Source: Mesorhizobium sp. AR10 (GTDB lineage: Bacteria; Pseudomonadota; Alphaproteobacteria; Rhizobiales; Rhizobiaceae). Taken from it: a stretch of 64,000 nucleotides of DNA. Numbering within the stretch: position 1 is the stretch's first letter; each line of letters starts with the position of its first letter. The DNA lies in NCBI RefSeq assembly GCF_024746795.1, contig NZ_CP080524.1, positions 3,326,001-3,390,000 of the forward strand. Direction: 5' to 3'. This document shows positions 34,931 through 45,450 of this stretch, in pieces. Made by a program: the position numbers and the translations under genes. The notes under the pieces were generated by a model. The model worked only from the letters and a program-made list of their open reading frames with translations, had not been told where the DNA came from and searched no databases.

Positions 34931-35830
34931 GTGAAGAACGCGATCCTGATAGCCGGGCCGACCGCCAGCGGCAAGTCGGCGCTTGCGCTCGATCTCGCCG
35001 AGCGCAAGGGCGGCGTCATCGTCAACACCGATTCCATGCAGGGCTATTCGGTGCTCGACGTGCTGACGGCGCGGCCTAGTGCCGCCGAACTCGCCCGTGC
35101 GCCGCACTTTCTCTACGGCCACGTCCATCCGTCCACCGCGTATTCCACCGGCGCCTGGCTGCGCGACGTGATGAAGCTGCTCGACGACGGCACGCTTTCC
35201 GGTCGGCCAGTGATTTTCGTTGGTGGCACCGGGCTGTATTTCCGGGCACTTGCGGAAGGCATTTCGGAAATGCCTGACATTCCGCAATCGATCCGCGACC
35301 GCTGGCGCTACGAGCTCAAGGAGCAAGGGTCGGCCAAGCTGCACAGCATCCTGCTGCGCGAGGATTCCGCGGTTGCCATGTTGCTGAAGCCGACCGACAG
35401 TCAGCGCATCGTGCGGGCGCTTGAAGTGCTCGACGCGTCGGGCCGCTCCATCCTGGAATGGCAGGTGGCGCGCGGCCTGCCACTGATCGACCGCACCAGC
35501 GCACATTTCCTGGTGATCGAGCCGGACCGGGCGGCGCTGGTGGAACGGATCGAGGTGCGGTTCGATCGCATGCTCGACCGGGGTGCGCTGGATGAGGTCG
35601 AGCGGCTTGCCGCTCTTGGCCTCGATCCTGAATTGCCGGCCATGAAGGCGATCGGCGTTCGCGAACTGCAGGCCGCGATGGCCGGGGACATGAGTTTTCC
35701 CGAAGCCATCGAGCGCGCCAAGATCGCGACGCGGCAATATGCCAAGCGGCAAGCGACCTGGTTCAGGCACCAGTTGGGTCCGGAATGGCACCGATTGCTA
35801 CCCGGTGACGATATCGAAACCGCCATCTGA
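34931..35830 (+). CDS. miaA: tRNA dimethylallyltransferase
   Basis: 299 residues from GTG 34931. P-loop [56 protein letters not shown] and [15 protein letters not shown] are MiaA motifs. It adds the dimethylallyl group to A37 of tRNAs reading UNN codons. The start is 34 bases from the divergent serB start. The GTG choice rests on alignment with the family start. Confidence 0.93.
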   Translation: MKNAILIAGPTASGKSALALDLAERKGGVIVNTDSMQGYSVLDVLTARPSAAELARAPHFLYGHVHPSTAYSTGAWLRDVMKLLDDGTLSGRPVIFVGGTGLYFRALAEGISEMPDIPQSIRDRWRYELKEQGSAKLHSILLREDSAVAMLLKPTDSQRIVRALEVLDASGRSILEWQVARGLPLIDRTSAHFLVIEPDRAALVERIEVRFDRMLDRGALDEVERLAALGLDPELPAMKAIGVRELQAAMAGDMSFPEAIERAKIATRQYAKRQATWFRHQLGPEWHRLLPGDDIETAI

Positions 35831-35959
35831 GCCCGTATCTCCAGGACAATCTTAAAAGTTGATATTAAATGGAGATTTCCCGTCGGGGTTGTCCAAATTA
35901 ACCCTCCGTAAGGCCCTGCATGCGATAACGTCTGTGGGCACTTTTCTAGCGGGGAGCAA

Positions 35960-36751
35960 ATGCGTTTCCACAAGGCGGAATCCGCATTTTTCGTCTTTAT
36001 CTTTGTGATCCTGGCCGCGGGGCTGGTGACGCTTCACGCCTATGGACTTCTGCAAGCCTTTGCCGACGAGGCCCATACGCCTTCGAAGGCCAACGAGATC
36101 GCCTATCTCACCAAGCTGTTGCTGGCGACTGGTGTGCTTCTGGCGACTGCGCTGTTCTTTGGCATTTTCTTCATCTACCCCATGATCCGCAGGCAAGCGG
36201 CGGAAGAGGGCAAGCTGCGGGCGATGACGGTTTCGCTCAGCGCTCGTTCGGAGACGCTGGAACACGCAGCACTGACCGACGGCCTGACCGGCATGCAGAA
36301 CCGGCGCTATTTCGACGATGCGCTGAAGGAATATCTCGAGGAATTCCGACGCATCGAGAAGCCCGTGGGGCTGATGATCCTCGACCTCGACCACTTCAAG
36401 CAGGTCAACGACACGCATGGCCACGATGTGGGCGACGAGGTGTTGAGAGCCGTCGCCAGTTGTCTCAAGGGCATGACGCGCTATCACGATGTGGTGGCAC
36501 GGCTCGGGGGCGAGGAGTTCGCGGTGGTCACGCCCAATATGGACGCCGAGCTCCTGGCCAAATTCGCCGAGCGTATCCGCAAGGCGGTTGCAAACATGTC
36601 GGTGCTGTCGGGCAATGTCCGCCTGAAGGTCACCACCAGTGTCGGCCTGGCCGTCTGGGATCGCAAGGAAACGGCGGAGGATTTTTATCGCCGTGCCGAC
36701 CGCCAGCTTTACGAAGCCAAGAGACAAGGTCGAAACCGCATCTCCGCCTGA
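35960..36751 (+). CDS. membrane diguanylate cyclase (GGDEF)
   Basis: 263 residues. Two membrane helices (about 9-30 and 48-72) flank a short periplasmic loop; then DGLTGMQNRRYFDDALKEYL and the active-site GGEEF near residue 187. An RxxD inhibitory site (RYHD) lies exactly five residues before GGEEF, so product inhibition is expected. ATG 35960 follows GGGGAG. Synthesises cyclic-di-GMP. Confidence 0.9.
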   Translation: MRFHKAESAFFVFIFVILAAGLVTLHAYGLLQAFADEAHTPSKANEIAYLTKLLLATGVLLATALFFGIFFIYPMIRRQAAEEGKLRAMTVSLSARSETLEHAALTDGLTGMQNRRYFDDALKEYLEEFRRIEKPVGLMILDLDHFKQVNDTHGHDVGDEVLRAVASCLKGMTRYHDVVARLGGEEFAVVTPNMDAELLAKFAERIRKAVANMSVLSGNVRLKVTTSVGLAVWDRKETAEDFYRRADRQLYEAKRQGRNRISA

Positions 36752-36794
36752 AATCCCGCCATCAAATTCGTGATGCTGGCCGTTTGATGCCGGC

Positions 36795-36848
36795 TTCTGC
36801 GCTTCCGGTGCTCACGGACCTAAAAGTCCGCTCCGCTCCGGTTCTCGA
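36795..36848. repeat. dispersed intergenic repeat, copy 2
   Basis: Same 54-base element as at 33898: TTCTGCGCTTCCGGTGCTCA ... GCTCCGGTTCTCGA, with loop CTAAAA instead of CAAAT. Same orientation, 2.9 kb apart. Confidence 0.85.
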
Positions 36849-36976
36849 AGTCGACACCAACCGACTCAGCCTGACGAATTTTCTGATGGGATTTACCCAA
36901 GCGGGCCGACGAAGCAGAGCCATTTGATGTGACGCGGCTTTTCAATCGGTCGGTGGAATGACGTCAGGCCGCCGGC

Positions 36977-38806
36977 TCAATCGTTCTGCGGGCGCAGGCC
37001 GAAGGTTGCGGGCTTGAGGCCGTAGCGCATGTCGAAATCGTCGTCCGGCTGGATGCGCGGCACCGGCGGTTTGCGGTAGTCGGGATCGCCGGCCTGCCGG
37101 CCTGAATCCACGACTTCGGCGAAGGCCATCGCCTGCTGCGCCTTCGGCACGTTGCGCAACCGTTCGACGATCGCGGCGAGATCGACATCGTCGCCGGTTT
37201 CGGATGCCAAGGCTTGATCGCGGTTGCCAGCGCCGGGGATCAGTTCGGCGGACAGTTTTTCGAATTTCAGCCGCATGGTCGTTGCCACGCCTTCGCCGAA
37301 GGCGATGGCTTCGCGCTGGCCCATGGAAGACAGGAAGGCCAGCGTCGAGGCCGAGGAATCGGCGATCGCCGAGCGAATGATCGCCTGGTCCTGCTCGTTG
37401 GCGAGGCGCATGGCAAAGAAGGTCGAACACTGCGACAGGATGGTCGGGTCGAGTTCACCCGGACGCTGGGTAACGACGCCGAGATAGCAGCCGTATTTGC
37501 GGCCTTCCTTGGCGATCCGCGACAGCGCATGCCTGGTCGGCGCGAAGCCGAGGCGCGCATCGGCAGGCATATAGCGGTGCGCCTCCTCGCACAGCAGCAG
37601 CAGCTTTAGCCGCCCGTCGCTCCACAGAGCGAGATCGAAGGCAAGGCGCGCAAGCACCGAACAGACCGAATTGACCACTTCGGACGGCATGCCGGCCATC
37701 TCGAAGCAGGTTACCGGGCGGCCGTGATGCGGCACGCGGAAAATATTGCCGATCGTCTCGTGGATCGTGTCCTCGATCAGGCGCGAGTTGAACATGAAGC
37801 GGTAGCGCGGATCGGAAGCCGCCGATTCGATGCGCGTCTTCAGCGATTTGAGGATAGGGCGGTCATTCTTGCTTTCCAGCAGCCCCATGCGCTCGTCGAT
37901 CTGCTTGATGAGATCGACCATGCGGTAGGGCACCGGCGTGTCCGCGGTCAGCGCGTCGCTGCCGCGCCTAAGGTAGGTGCCCGAATTCGGATTGCGATAC
38001 AGATTCTTGGCGGCCGGGATAAGATCGCGCAAGGCATCGACTTCCTCCGGCACGGTCTCGCGGCCGCGGAACAGCACTTCGGCGAATTCCTCGAGCCTGA
38101 ACATCCAGAAGGGCAGGTCCAGCGTCGTCGAATCGACCCGGACGCAATATTCGGGCAGCGACGCGGCAAACTCGTTGTGCGGATCGAGAATGAGGACGCG
38201 CAAATCCGGTCGGGCGGCGATCGACTTGCGCAGAAGCAGCGAGACGGCGGTGGATTTGCCGACGCCGGTGGTGCCGACAACGGCGAAATGGCGCGCCAGC
38301 GTGTCGTCGATGGCGATGTTGGCGTCGATCGCATCATCCTGCGAGAGGGTGCCGATGGTGATCGAATGACGCCCGGCGAGATCGTAGACCGCCTGGAGGT
38401 CGCGGCTGCGGATGCGGTGGGCGATGGCGCCGATATGCGGATAGGTGGTGATGCCGCGGTCGAAAACCGGTTTGGCGCCGGGCTCGGCGCCGTCGCGGAC
38501 CTCGCCGATGAGCTCGACGCTGACCTCGATCGGGTTCTGGCCCTCATTGCTCCAGGCGCGATCCGACTTGCCGATCTCATAGACCAGGCCGACGGTTCGC
38601 GAGGTGCCGAGATTGATGGAGATCATCTTGCCGACCGTCCACAGGCCGGTGATCGCGCCTTCGATATCGTCGGCGTAGGCGCTGATGGTGGCGCGCGCGC
38701 CGTCGCATTGAACGACATTGCCCAGGATGCGCTTGTCGTTCTGCTCCGCGTGGCGGCGCTCCTGCGATGTCGGTTCTCCGACGGAGGCTTCGCGTTCGAC
38801 AAACAT
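36977..38806 (-). CDS. HerA-like ATPase (DUF87)
   Basis: 609 residues. N-terminal beta-barrel-like part (ILGNVVQCDGARATISAYAD), Walker A VVGTTGVGKSTAVSLLLRK, LRVLILDPHNEFAASLPE, Walker B LKLLLLCEEAHRYMPADARL, then GVVTQRPGELDPTILSQCST with an arginine finger-like region. HerA forms hexameric DNA translocases, usually with nuclease NurA, or serves defence systems. No nuclease, Sir2 or other effector gene is adjacent, so its role here is open. Confidence 0.82.
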   Translation of the reverse strand: MFVEREASVGEPTSQERRHAEQNDKRILGNVVQCDGARATISAYADDIEGAITGLWTVGKMISINLGTSRTVGLVYEIGKSDRAWSNEGQNPIEVSVELIGEVRDGAEPGAKPVFDRGITTYPHIGAIAHRIRSRDLQAVYDLAGRHSITIGTLSQDDAIDANIAIDDTLARHFAVVGTTGVGKSTAVSLLLRKSIAARPDLRVLILDPHNEFAASLPEYCVRVDSTTLDLPFWMFRLEEFAEVLFRGRETVPEEVDALRDLIPAAKNLYRNPNSGTYLRRGSDALTADTPVPYRMVDLIKQIDERMGLLESKNDRPILKSLKTRIESAASDPRYRFMFNSRLIEDTIHETIGNIFRVPHHGRPVTCFEMAGMPSEVVNSVCSVLARLAFDLALWSDGRLKLLLLCEEAHRYMPADARLGFAPTRHALSRIAKEGRKYGCYLGVVTQRPGELDPTILSQCSTFFAMRLANEQDQAIIRSAIADSSASTLAFLSSMGQREAIAFGEGVATTMRLKFEKLSAELIPGAGNRDQALASETGDDVDLAAIVERLRNVPKAQQAMAFAEVVDSGRQAGDPDYRKPPVPRIQPDDDFDMRYGLKPATFGLRPQND

Positions 38807-38923
38807 GGATAGCCGATCCCCATTCCCTGAAGCATCGACCCTACACAGACGGGGTTAAGGTGGCGTGAGGTCGGATGGTGTAGGGGGCATTAAGCTAACC
38901 GCGAAAATTGACTCGACCAGCCT

Positions 38924-38961
38924 CTTTCCCATAGCCGATTTTCCAGTATATTAAATTTATG
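38924..38961 (+). promoter_or_regulatory. possible promoter giving a leaderless transcript of the XRE gene
   Basis: TATATT at 38947-38952 lies only six bases before the ATG at 38959, with CTTTCC 17 bases upstream as a weak -35. There is no ribosome site before the ATG, so transcription could start at the start codon itself. Confidence 0.35.
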
Positions 38962-39525
38962 ATCGATATAGCGAACGATATTTCCTCCACCATCGGCAGG
39001 AGAATACGCTCCGAAAGGGCTTTGCGGGACTGGTCCCTGGCGGAGCTAGCGGACCGGTCCGATGTGTCGAAGGCCATGCTGAGCACCATAGAGCGCGGCA
39101 AGACGAGCCCGACCGCGGCCCTCCTCGTGCGTATTGCGGCGGCCTTCGGCATGACGCTTTCCACCCTGATCGCGCGGGCGGAACTGCAAGGCGGTGGCCT
39201 GCTTCGCGAAGGCGACCAGCCGATCTGGCGCGATCCCGGCACGGGCTATGTCCGGCGGCATCTTTCGCCGGTCTGCGACATGCCGCTCGAACTGGTCAGG
39301 GTGCAGTTGCCGGCGGGAGCCAAAGTGAGTTTTCCGGCAGCATCCTACGCCTTCATCAAACAGCAGATGTGGCTGATCTCCGGGCGGCTTGAATTCACCG
39401 AGGGCGATGTCGTGCACAGTCTGGGGCCCGGCGACTGCCTGGCGCTCGGTGCCCCGTCGGATTGCACCTTCCATGCTGTCGGACCGGGCGCCGCCGACTA
39501 TCTGGTCGCGCTGGTCAGGGGCTGA
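38959..39525 (+). CDS. XRE-family regulator with cupin domain
   Basis: 188 residues. Helix-turn-helix LRDWSLAELADRSDVSKAML SxIERGKTSPTA near residues 22-50 (gap marks a cut), then a C-terminal cupin barrel (VRVQLPAGAKVSFPAASYAF, WLISGRLEFTEGDVVHSLGP GDC). This class often regulates neighbouring metabolic or transport genes in response to a small ligand. It is followed at four bases by a small gene and then an acetyltransferase. Confidence 0.85.
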   Translation: MIDIANDISSTIGRRIRSERALRDWSLAELADRSDVSKAMLSTIERGKTSPTAALLVRIAAAFGMTLSTLIARAELQGGGLLREGDQPIWRDPGTGYVRRHLSPVCDMPLELVRVQLPAGAKVSFPAASYAFIKQQMWLISGRLEFTEGDVVHSLGPGDCLALGAPSDCTFHAVGPGAADYLVALVRG

Positions 39526-39529
39526 AAGC

Positions 39530-39838
39530 ATGGCACGCCGTCCCAAGCGCTCCGACAATGGGGGGCCGCCGATCGACGACTACAAGGGGCCACCATGGGG
39601 CAAGGGCGATCCCTATATTTTTCTTGCCTGGCAGGCCGCGCACGCCAAGGCGTGGAAGGCGCCGAGCCGCGACGTGATGCTGATACGGATGGAAAGGGCC
39701 GAGCGGCTAGGCCTGACCTATGAGGAGTACACACTCGAAATCCTGGAGCGCGGGCTGCATCTGCAGCCTAAGGACACCGATCGCATTGCCGCGATCAAGG
39801 CAACACGAAAGCGACGCCGCGTCCGTCGTCTGGACTGA
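39530..39838 (+). CDS. conserved hypothetical protein, 102 aa
   Basis: Basic protein starting MARRPKRSDNGGPPIDDYKG with PWGKGDPYIFLAWQAAHAKA and ending in KATRKRRRVRRLD. The central part looks globular with an ERAERLGLTYEEYTLEILER helix pair. No family recalled. It probably shares the transcript of the XRE gene. Confidence 0.65.
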   Translation: MARRPKRSDNGGPPIDDYKGPPWGKGDPYIFLAWQAAHAKAWKAPSRDVMLIRMERAERLGLTYEEYTLEILERGLHLQPKDTDRIAAIKATRKRRRVRRLD

Positions 39839-39859
39839 CCCGCAAGGGACATACCACCC

Positions 39860-40387
39860 ATGAGTTCCATCGAAATCAAAGGTCTGACTCGTGATGCCGG
39901 GACGCATGCGATGCTGGTCGACATGCTGATCGAGACGGTCGCGGCCGGCGGATCGGTCAGCTTCATGCATCCGTTGTCCCGGCAAGCGGCGGGGGCCTTC
40001 TGGAACAACTCGCTGATGGCGGCAGCAAGAGGCGAAAGAGCGGTGCTGGGCGCATGGGATGGCGCGGTCCTGGTCGGCACAGTCACCTTGCTGCTCGACT
40101 TCCCTCCCAACCAGCCGCACCGGGCCGAGATCGCCAAGCTGATGACCCGCGTCGATCATCGCGGCAGGGGCGTCGCCACGCGTCTGATGCGGGCCGCCGA
40201 AGACCTCGCCGTCGAGAAAGGTCGCACGCTGCTGGTTCTCGACACCGCGACCGAGGACGGGGCATCCGGCCTTTACGAAAGATTGGGATTCAACCTGGCC
40301 GGCGAAATACCGGACTTTGCGTTGAAGCCGCATGGCGGGCTGACCGGCACGCTTCTCTACTGGAAGCGCATCGGCCAGCTTCGGTGA
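39860..40387 (+). CDS. GNAT-family N-acetyltransferase
   Basis: 175 residues. EIAKLMTRVDHRGRGVATRL MRAAEDLA is motif A with the acetyl-CoA pyrophosphate loop; LVLDTATEDGASGLYERLGF is motif B. Third gene of a small plus-strand cluster with the XRE regulator. Substrate unknown. Confidence 0.85.
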   Translation: MSSIEIKGLTRDAGTHAMLVDMLIETVAAGGSVSFMHPLSRQAAGAFWNNSLMAAARGERAVLGAWDGAVLVGTVTLLLDFPPNQPHRAEIAKLMTRVDHRGRGVATRLMRAAEDLAVEKGRTLLVLDTATEDGASGLYERLGFNLAGEIPDFALKPHGGLTGTLLYWKRIGQLR

Positions 40388-40400
40388 CGATCCGCTTTTG

Positions 40401-42203
40401 CTAACTCTTGTGATGGACCTGCTGCAGCCCGTAGACCGGTGTCGCAATGCCTTGGTGCCGCGCCTTCAACTGCAGCGACAGGAACTGCGAATAATGGCGT
40501 GACTGATGCAGATTGCCGCCGTGGAACCACAGCGCCTCCTGCTGCGTCGGCTTCCACATGTTGCGCAGTTCGCCTTCCCACGGCCCGGGATCCTTGGTGG
40601 TGTTGGAGCCGAGGCCCCAGCATTTTCCGACCTTGTCGGCGACGTCCCTGGAGATCAGGTCGGCCGCCCAGCCATTCATCGAGCCGTAGCCGGTGGCGTA
40701 GACGATGAGATCCGCCGGCAGTTCCGACCCGTCGCTGAGCAGGACCGAATGTTGCTTGATCTCCTTCACCTCGGCGCCGCTCTTCAGCTTGATCGAGCCA
40801 TCGATGATCAGGTCGGATGCGCCGACATCGATGTAGTAGCCAGAACCGCGCCTGAGATATTTCATGAACAGGCCGGACTCGTCGTCGCCCCAGTCGAGCA
40901 TAAAGCCGGCCTTCTCCAGACCCTTGTAGAACTCGGCATCGCGCTTCTTCATCTCGGCGTAGGCCGGGATCTGGAATTCGTGCAGGATCTTGTAGGGCAG
41001 CGAAGCGAAGATCAGGTCGGCCTTGGCAGTGGTCATGCCGCTCTGGACCGCCTTTTCCGAATAGAGCGAACTCAGACCGATTTCCATCAGCGTGTCGGAT
41101 CTCGAAATATGGGTGGTCGAGCGCTGCACCATGGTGACATCGGCGCCGGCCTCCCAAAGGGCTGCTGCTATGTCGTGGGCGGAATTGTTCGAGCCGATGA
41201 CGACGGCCTTTTTCCCGACATAGGCGTCGGGGCCGGGATGTTTCGAGGAATGGTGTTGGTCGCCCTTGAAGGTTTCCATGCCTTTGAATTTCGGCATGTT
41301 GGCCTTGCCGGATTGTCCGGTGGCCAGCACCAACTGCTTGGGCTTCAGGACGATGTCCTTGCCGTCACGGCGCACGACGACCGTCCATTCCTTCTTCTTG
41401 TCATCATAGGTGGCGCTGGTGGCCTCGGTCGAGGACCAGTAGTTCAGCTCCATGACCTTGGTGTACATTTCCAGCCAGTCGCCGATCTTGTCCTTGGGCG
41501 AAAAGACCGGCCAGTTCCGAGGGAAGTCGATATAGGGCAGATGGTCGTACCAGACCGGGTCATGCAGGCAGAGCGACTTGTAGCGCTTGCGCCAGCTGTC
41601 GCCGGCGCGCTCGTTCTTTTCGATGATGATGGTCGGCACGCCGAGCTGCCGCAGCCGGGCGCCGAGCGCGATGCCGCCCTGTCCGCCGCCAATGATGACT
41701 GTGTAGGGCTGGCGCGTGAAACCGAGTTCGGCGGCTTCCTTCTCGCGCTCCTCCTTCCAGGTGGGCCGGTTCTTGCCATGGCCGTGCTTGGCGCCGAGCG
41801 GGCGGTCGAAGCCGGCCGGCTCCTCATGGCCTTTCAGCTCGACCATAGTGGTCAGCAGCGTCCAGATCTTGCCGTCCTTCAACCTGATGTGGCCGAAGCC
41901 GCGTGCTACCTCTGTTTCGAAGCTGATCCAGCCTTCGAGCAGGCCATCGGTTTCAGTGGCATCCTCACCCTTGGCGATCCCCCAGTTCGAAGGTTTCGTC
42001 TTCGCCAGTTGGCTCATCAACATGGCGCGCACCTGGTCGCGGCCTTCCATGGTCTTGATGTTCCAGGTGAAGGTCACCAGGTCGCGCCAGTAGCAATCCT
42101 CCTGAAAACACGCGACCGCCTTGTCGATGTCGCCGGCGGCAAGGGCTGCGCCGAAGTGGTCGAGCAGGTCGGAAAGCTTCTTGTTCGGGGCCTTGTCGAG
42201 CAT
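40401..42203 (-). CDS. flavin-containing monooxygenase with N-terminal NTF2-like domain
   Basis: 600 residues. Residues about 1-130 look like a SnoaL/NTF2 domain (HFGAALAAGDIDKAVACFQE, DCYWRDLVTFTWNIKTMEGR). Then an FAD site VIIGGGQGGIALGARL near 175, FKGDQHHSSKHPGPDAY (FxGxxxHSSxxP as in YUCCA-like enzymes) and an NADPH site VVIGSNNSAHDIAAAL. The end has IVYATGYGSMNGWA. It would oxygenate a soft nucleophile or ketone; substrate unknown. ATG 42203 follows GGAGGAAA. Lies next to the tmp cluster on the opposite strand. Confidence 0.85.
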   Translation of the reverse strand: MLDKAPNKKLSDLLDHFGAALAAGDIDKAVACFQEDCYWRDLVTFTWNIKTMEGRDQVRAMLMSQLAKTKPSNWGIAKGEDATETDGLLEGWISFETEVARGFGHIRLKDGKIWTLLTTMVELKGHEEPAGFDRPLGAKHGHGKNRPTWKEEREKEAAELGFTRQPYTVIIGGGQGGIALGARLRQLGVPTIIIEKNERAGDSWRKRYKSLCLHDPVWYDHLPYIDFPRNWPVFSPKDKIGDWLEMYTKVMELNYWSSTEATSATYDDKKKEWTVVVRRDGKDIVLKPKQLVLATGQSGKANMPKFKGMETFKGDQHHSSKHPGPDAYVGKKAVVIGSNNSAHDIAAALWEAGADVTMVQRSTTHISRSDTLMEIGLSSLYSEKAVQSGMTTAKADLIFASLPYKILHEFQIPAYAEMKKRDAEFYKGLEKAGFMLDWGDDESGLFMKYLRRGSGYYIDVGASDLIIDGSIKLKSGAEVKEIKQHSVLLSDGSELPADLIVYATGYGSMNGWAADLISRDVADKVGKCWGLGSNTTKDPGPWEGELRNMWKPTQQEALWFHGGNLHQSRHYSQFLSLQLKARHQGIATPVYGLQQVHHKS

Positions 42204-42376
42204 CAAATTTCCTCCGCAATTTTTTGTGGCCGCTTGGGACGAGCGGGACCTGCCGCAACCTGACGTCCGGCGTTGGGCAGTATCGCGGCAAAACATGCGC
42301 CGCGTCACGTCGTCAAATAGTTTGGCGCGTTTTCAGGGGCTTATCGGGAAAATCGAGGAGACTGGCCCTGCCGGGG

Positions 42377-43276
42377 TCAGTGCGGCGGGCGATCATTCAT
42401 ACGACGGCCGAACACGGTCGCGAACCAGTGGCGGACATCGTCTTCCGCGCGACTGAGATGGGCGCCCGAAGGTGCTGTCAGATAATGGCCGGCGCCGCTC
42501 GACAGGGCAAAATCGGACAACGTCACGAGGGATCCATCGTTCAGCGCCGCATCGGCGAGCGGGCGTGAGCCAAGCACCATGCCGGCGCCGTGCTTTGCCG
42601 CCTCCAGCGCGGTGACGAAACTGTCGAATTTATGCGTCGGTCCGATCGCCGGTGTCATCCGTGCGGCGGCGAACCATTCGCCCCACATTTCACGCGCGCC
42701 GACGACGGTCAGCATTGGGAGCTGCGTCCAATCCGGGGCTTTGGCGAGGCTGGGCGCCGCCATCGGGATCAACGTTTCCCTGGTGAGGCGATCGGCCTGG
42801 CGGCCGGCGAAGGAGCCGTTGCCGAAGCGGATGTCGAGCACGCCGGAGCGCTCGCCATAGTCGGCCGGCGTGTGGATGGTCTCGATCTGCAATTGGACAA
42901 AGGGCAGGCTCTTCGCCATTTCAGGAAGGATCGGCGCGATCATCAGCACGGCAAACGAAATCGGTGAGCGTATCGTCACGCTCTGGATCGTCCTCGGTTC
43001 GAACAATTCCCGCGTGCTGTTGCCGATCACGGCGAAGGCCGATTGCAGGTGCGGCAGATAGGCGGCACCTTCCGGCGTCAGTTCGACGCCGCGCGCCAGG
43101 CGGATGAACAGCGGCTGCCTGAGCCGGTCTTCCAATGAACGGACGTGCTGGCTGATGGCCGCCTGTGTCAGGCCGAGCTCGGCGGCAGCGGCGGTGAAAT
43201 TCAACAGCCGTGCGGCAGCCTCGAAACTGCGCAGCCAGTCCAGCGGCGGCAACTTTGAGGTTCGCGAAGCAGTCAT
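42377..43276 (-). CDS. LysR-family regulator, likely of tmpAB
   Basis: 299 residues from ATG 43276. Helix-turn-helix RLLNFTAAAAELGLTQAAIS QHVRSLEDRL, then a substrate-binding domain. Two in-frame ATGs further upstream (43294, 43324) would place operators inside the gene, so the inner start is favoured, though no clear ribosome site precedes it. Divergent from tmpA, the standard LysR arrangement for an inducible catabolic operon. Confidence 0.82.
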   Translation of the reverse strand: MTASRTSKLPPLDWLRSFEAAARLLNFTAAAAELGLTQAAISQHVRSLEDRLRQPLFIRLARGVELTPEGAAYLPHLQSAFAVIGNSTRELFEPRTIQSVTIRSPISFAVLMIAPILPEMAKSLPFVQLQIETIHTPADYGERSGVLDIRFGNGSFAGRQADRLTRETLIPMAAPSLAKAPDWTQLPMLTVVGAREMWGEWFAAARMTPAIGPTHKFDSFVTALEAAKHGAGMVLGSRPLADAALNDGSLVTLSDFALSSGAGHYLTAPSGAHLSRAEDDVRHWFATVFGRRMNDRPPH

Positions 43277-43280
43277 AAGA

Positions 43281-45106
<1,826 letters not shown>

Positions 45107-45125
45107 CGGTGGCAGGAGGCAGTAC

Positions 45126-45344
45126 ATGTGTTTCTGCTTCGACGGGCAAGGCGTGGTGACGCCGTACAGGCCGGATGGCTGCCGGGACCGCCTGCCAGCC
45201 GCAAGCCGTCCCACTACGCTACCAGCCGCTCCTCGCGGCAAGTTGATCGAGCCTGCCACCATCTGCATGCCTGGGACAGGTCGAAGCCGTGCACATTGGC
45301 CGTTGACAGCGGCGCAAAACCAATCCTATTGTCCGCCACCATGA
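45126..45344 (+). CDS. possible small ORF between tmpB and the ilv leader
   Basis: ATG 45126 has a strong AGGAGG site seven bases upstream and opens 72 codons (MCFCFDGQGVVTPYRPDGCR at the start, then proline- and alanine-rich sequence). The TGA overlaps the ATG of the ilv leader peptide (ATGA). Composition is not protein-like towards the end, so it may be a decayed gene or chance. No family recognised. Confidence 0.25.
   Translation: MCFCFDGQGVVTPYRPDGCRDRLPAASRPTTLPAAPRGKLIEPATICMPGTGRSRAHWPLTAAQNQSYCPPP
45303..45331 (+). promoter_or_regulatory. promoter of the ilv leader-ilvIH operon
   Basis: TTGACA (45303-45308), 17-base spacer, CTATTG (45326-45331), close to the rhizobial CTTGAC-N17-CTATAT pattern. 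Start of transcription is expected near 45338, right at the leader ATG. Confidence 0.7.
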
Positions 45345-45394
45345 AAACGGCACTCATTCTCGTAGTAGGAAGGCGCGTGGGCAAGGCGGTGTAA
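45341..45394 (+). CDS. ilvL: ilv operon leader peptide, 17 aa
   Basis: ATG to TAA encodes MKTALILVVGRRVGKAV: Leu, Ile, Leu, Val, Val in a row, then two more Val. The regulatory codons are for all three branched-chain amino acids, as expected for ribosome-mediated attenuation. A perfect GGCGGT/ACCGCC hairpin spans its stop codon and an intrinsic terminator follows 33 bases later. There is no ribosome site before the ATG and the predicted transcription start is within a few bases of it, so it may be translated leaderless. Confidence 0.8.
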   Translation: MKTALILVVGRRVGKAV

Positions 45395-45450
45395 CCGCCG
45401 GGCGGAAACCTCCCATGCGCAAGACACAGGCTCCCTCGGGGGCCTTTTTT
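45385..45450 (+). promoter_or_regulatory. transcription attenuator of ilvIH
   Basis: Stem GGCGGT-GTA-ACCGCC (45385-45399) covers the end of the leader ORF. The terminator is AGGCTCC (45428-45434), tetraloop, GGGGCCT (45439-45445, one T-G pair) and a run of T to 45450. Stalling on the Leu/Ile/Val codons would free the first stem strands for alternative pairing. I could not fix the antiterminator pairing by eye. Confidence 0.78.
45428..45450 (+). terminator. attenuator terminator upstream of ilvI
   Basis: Seven-pair stem with a CTCG loop followed by six T (45445-45450). It lies 64 bases before the ilvI start codon, so it can only act on readthrough into ilvIH. Confidence 0.85.

Noticed and set aside
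40506..42263. 585-codon plus-strand frame opposite the flavin monooxygenase
   Set aside because: Shadow of the minus-strand gene, which has clear FAD and NADPH motifs.
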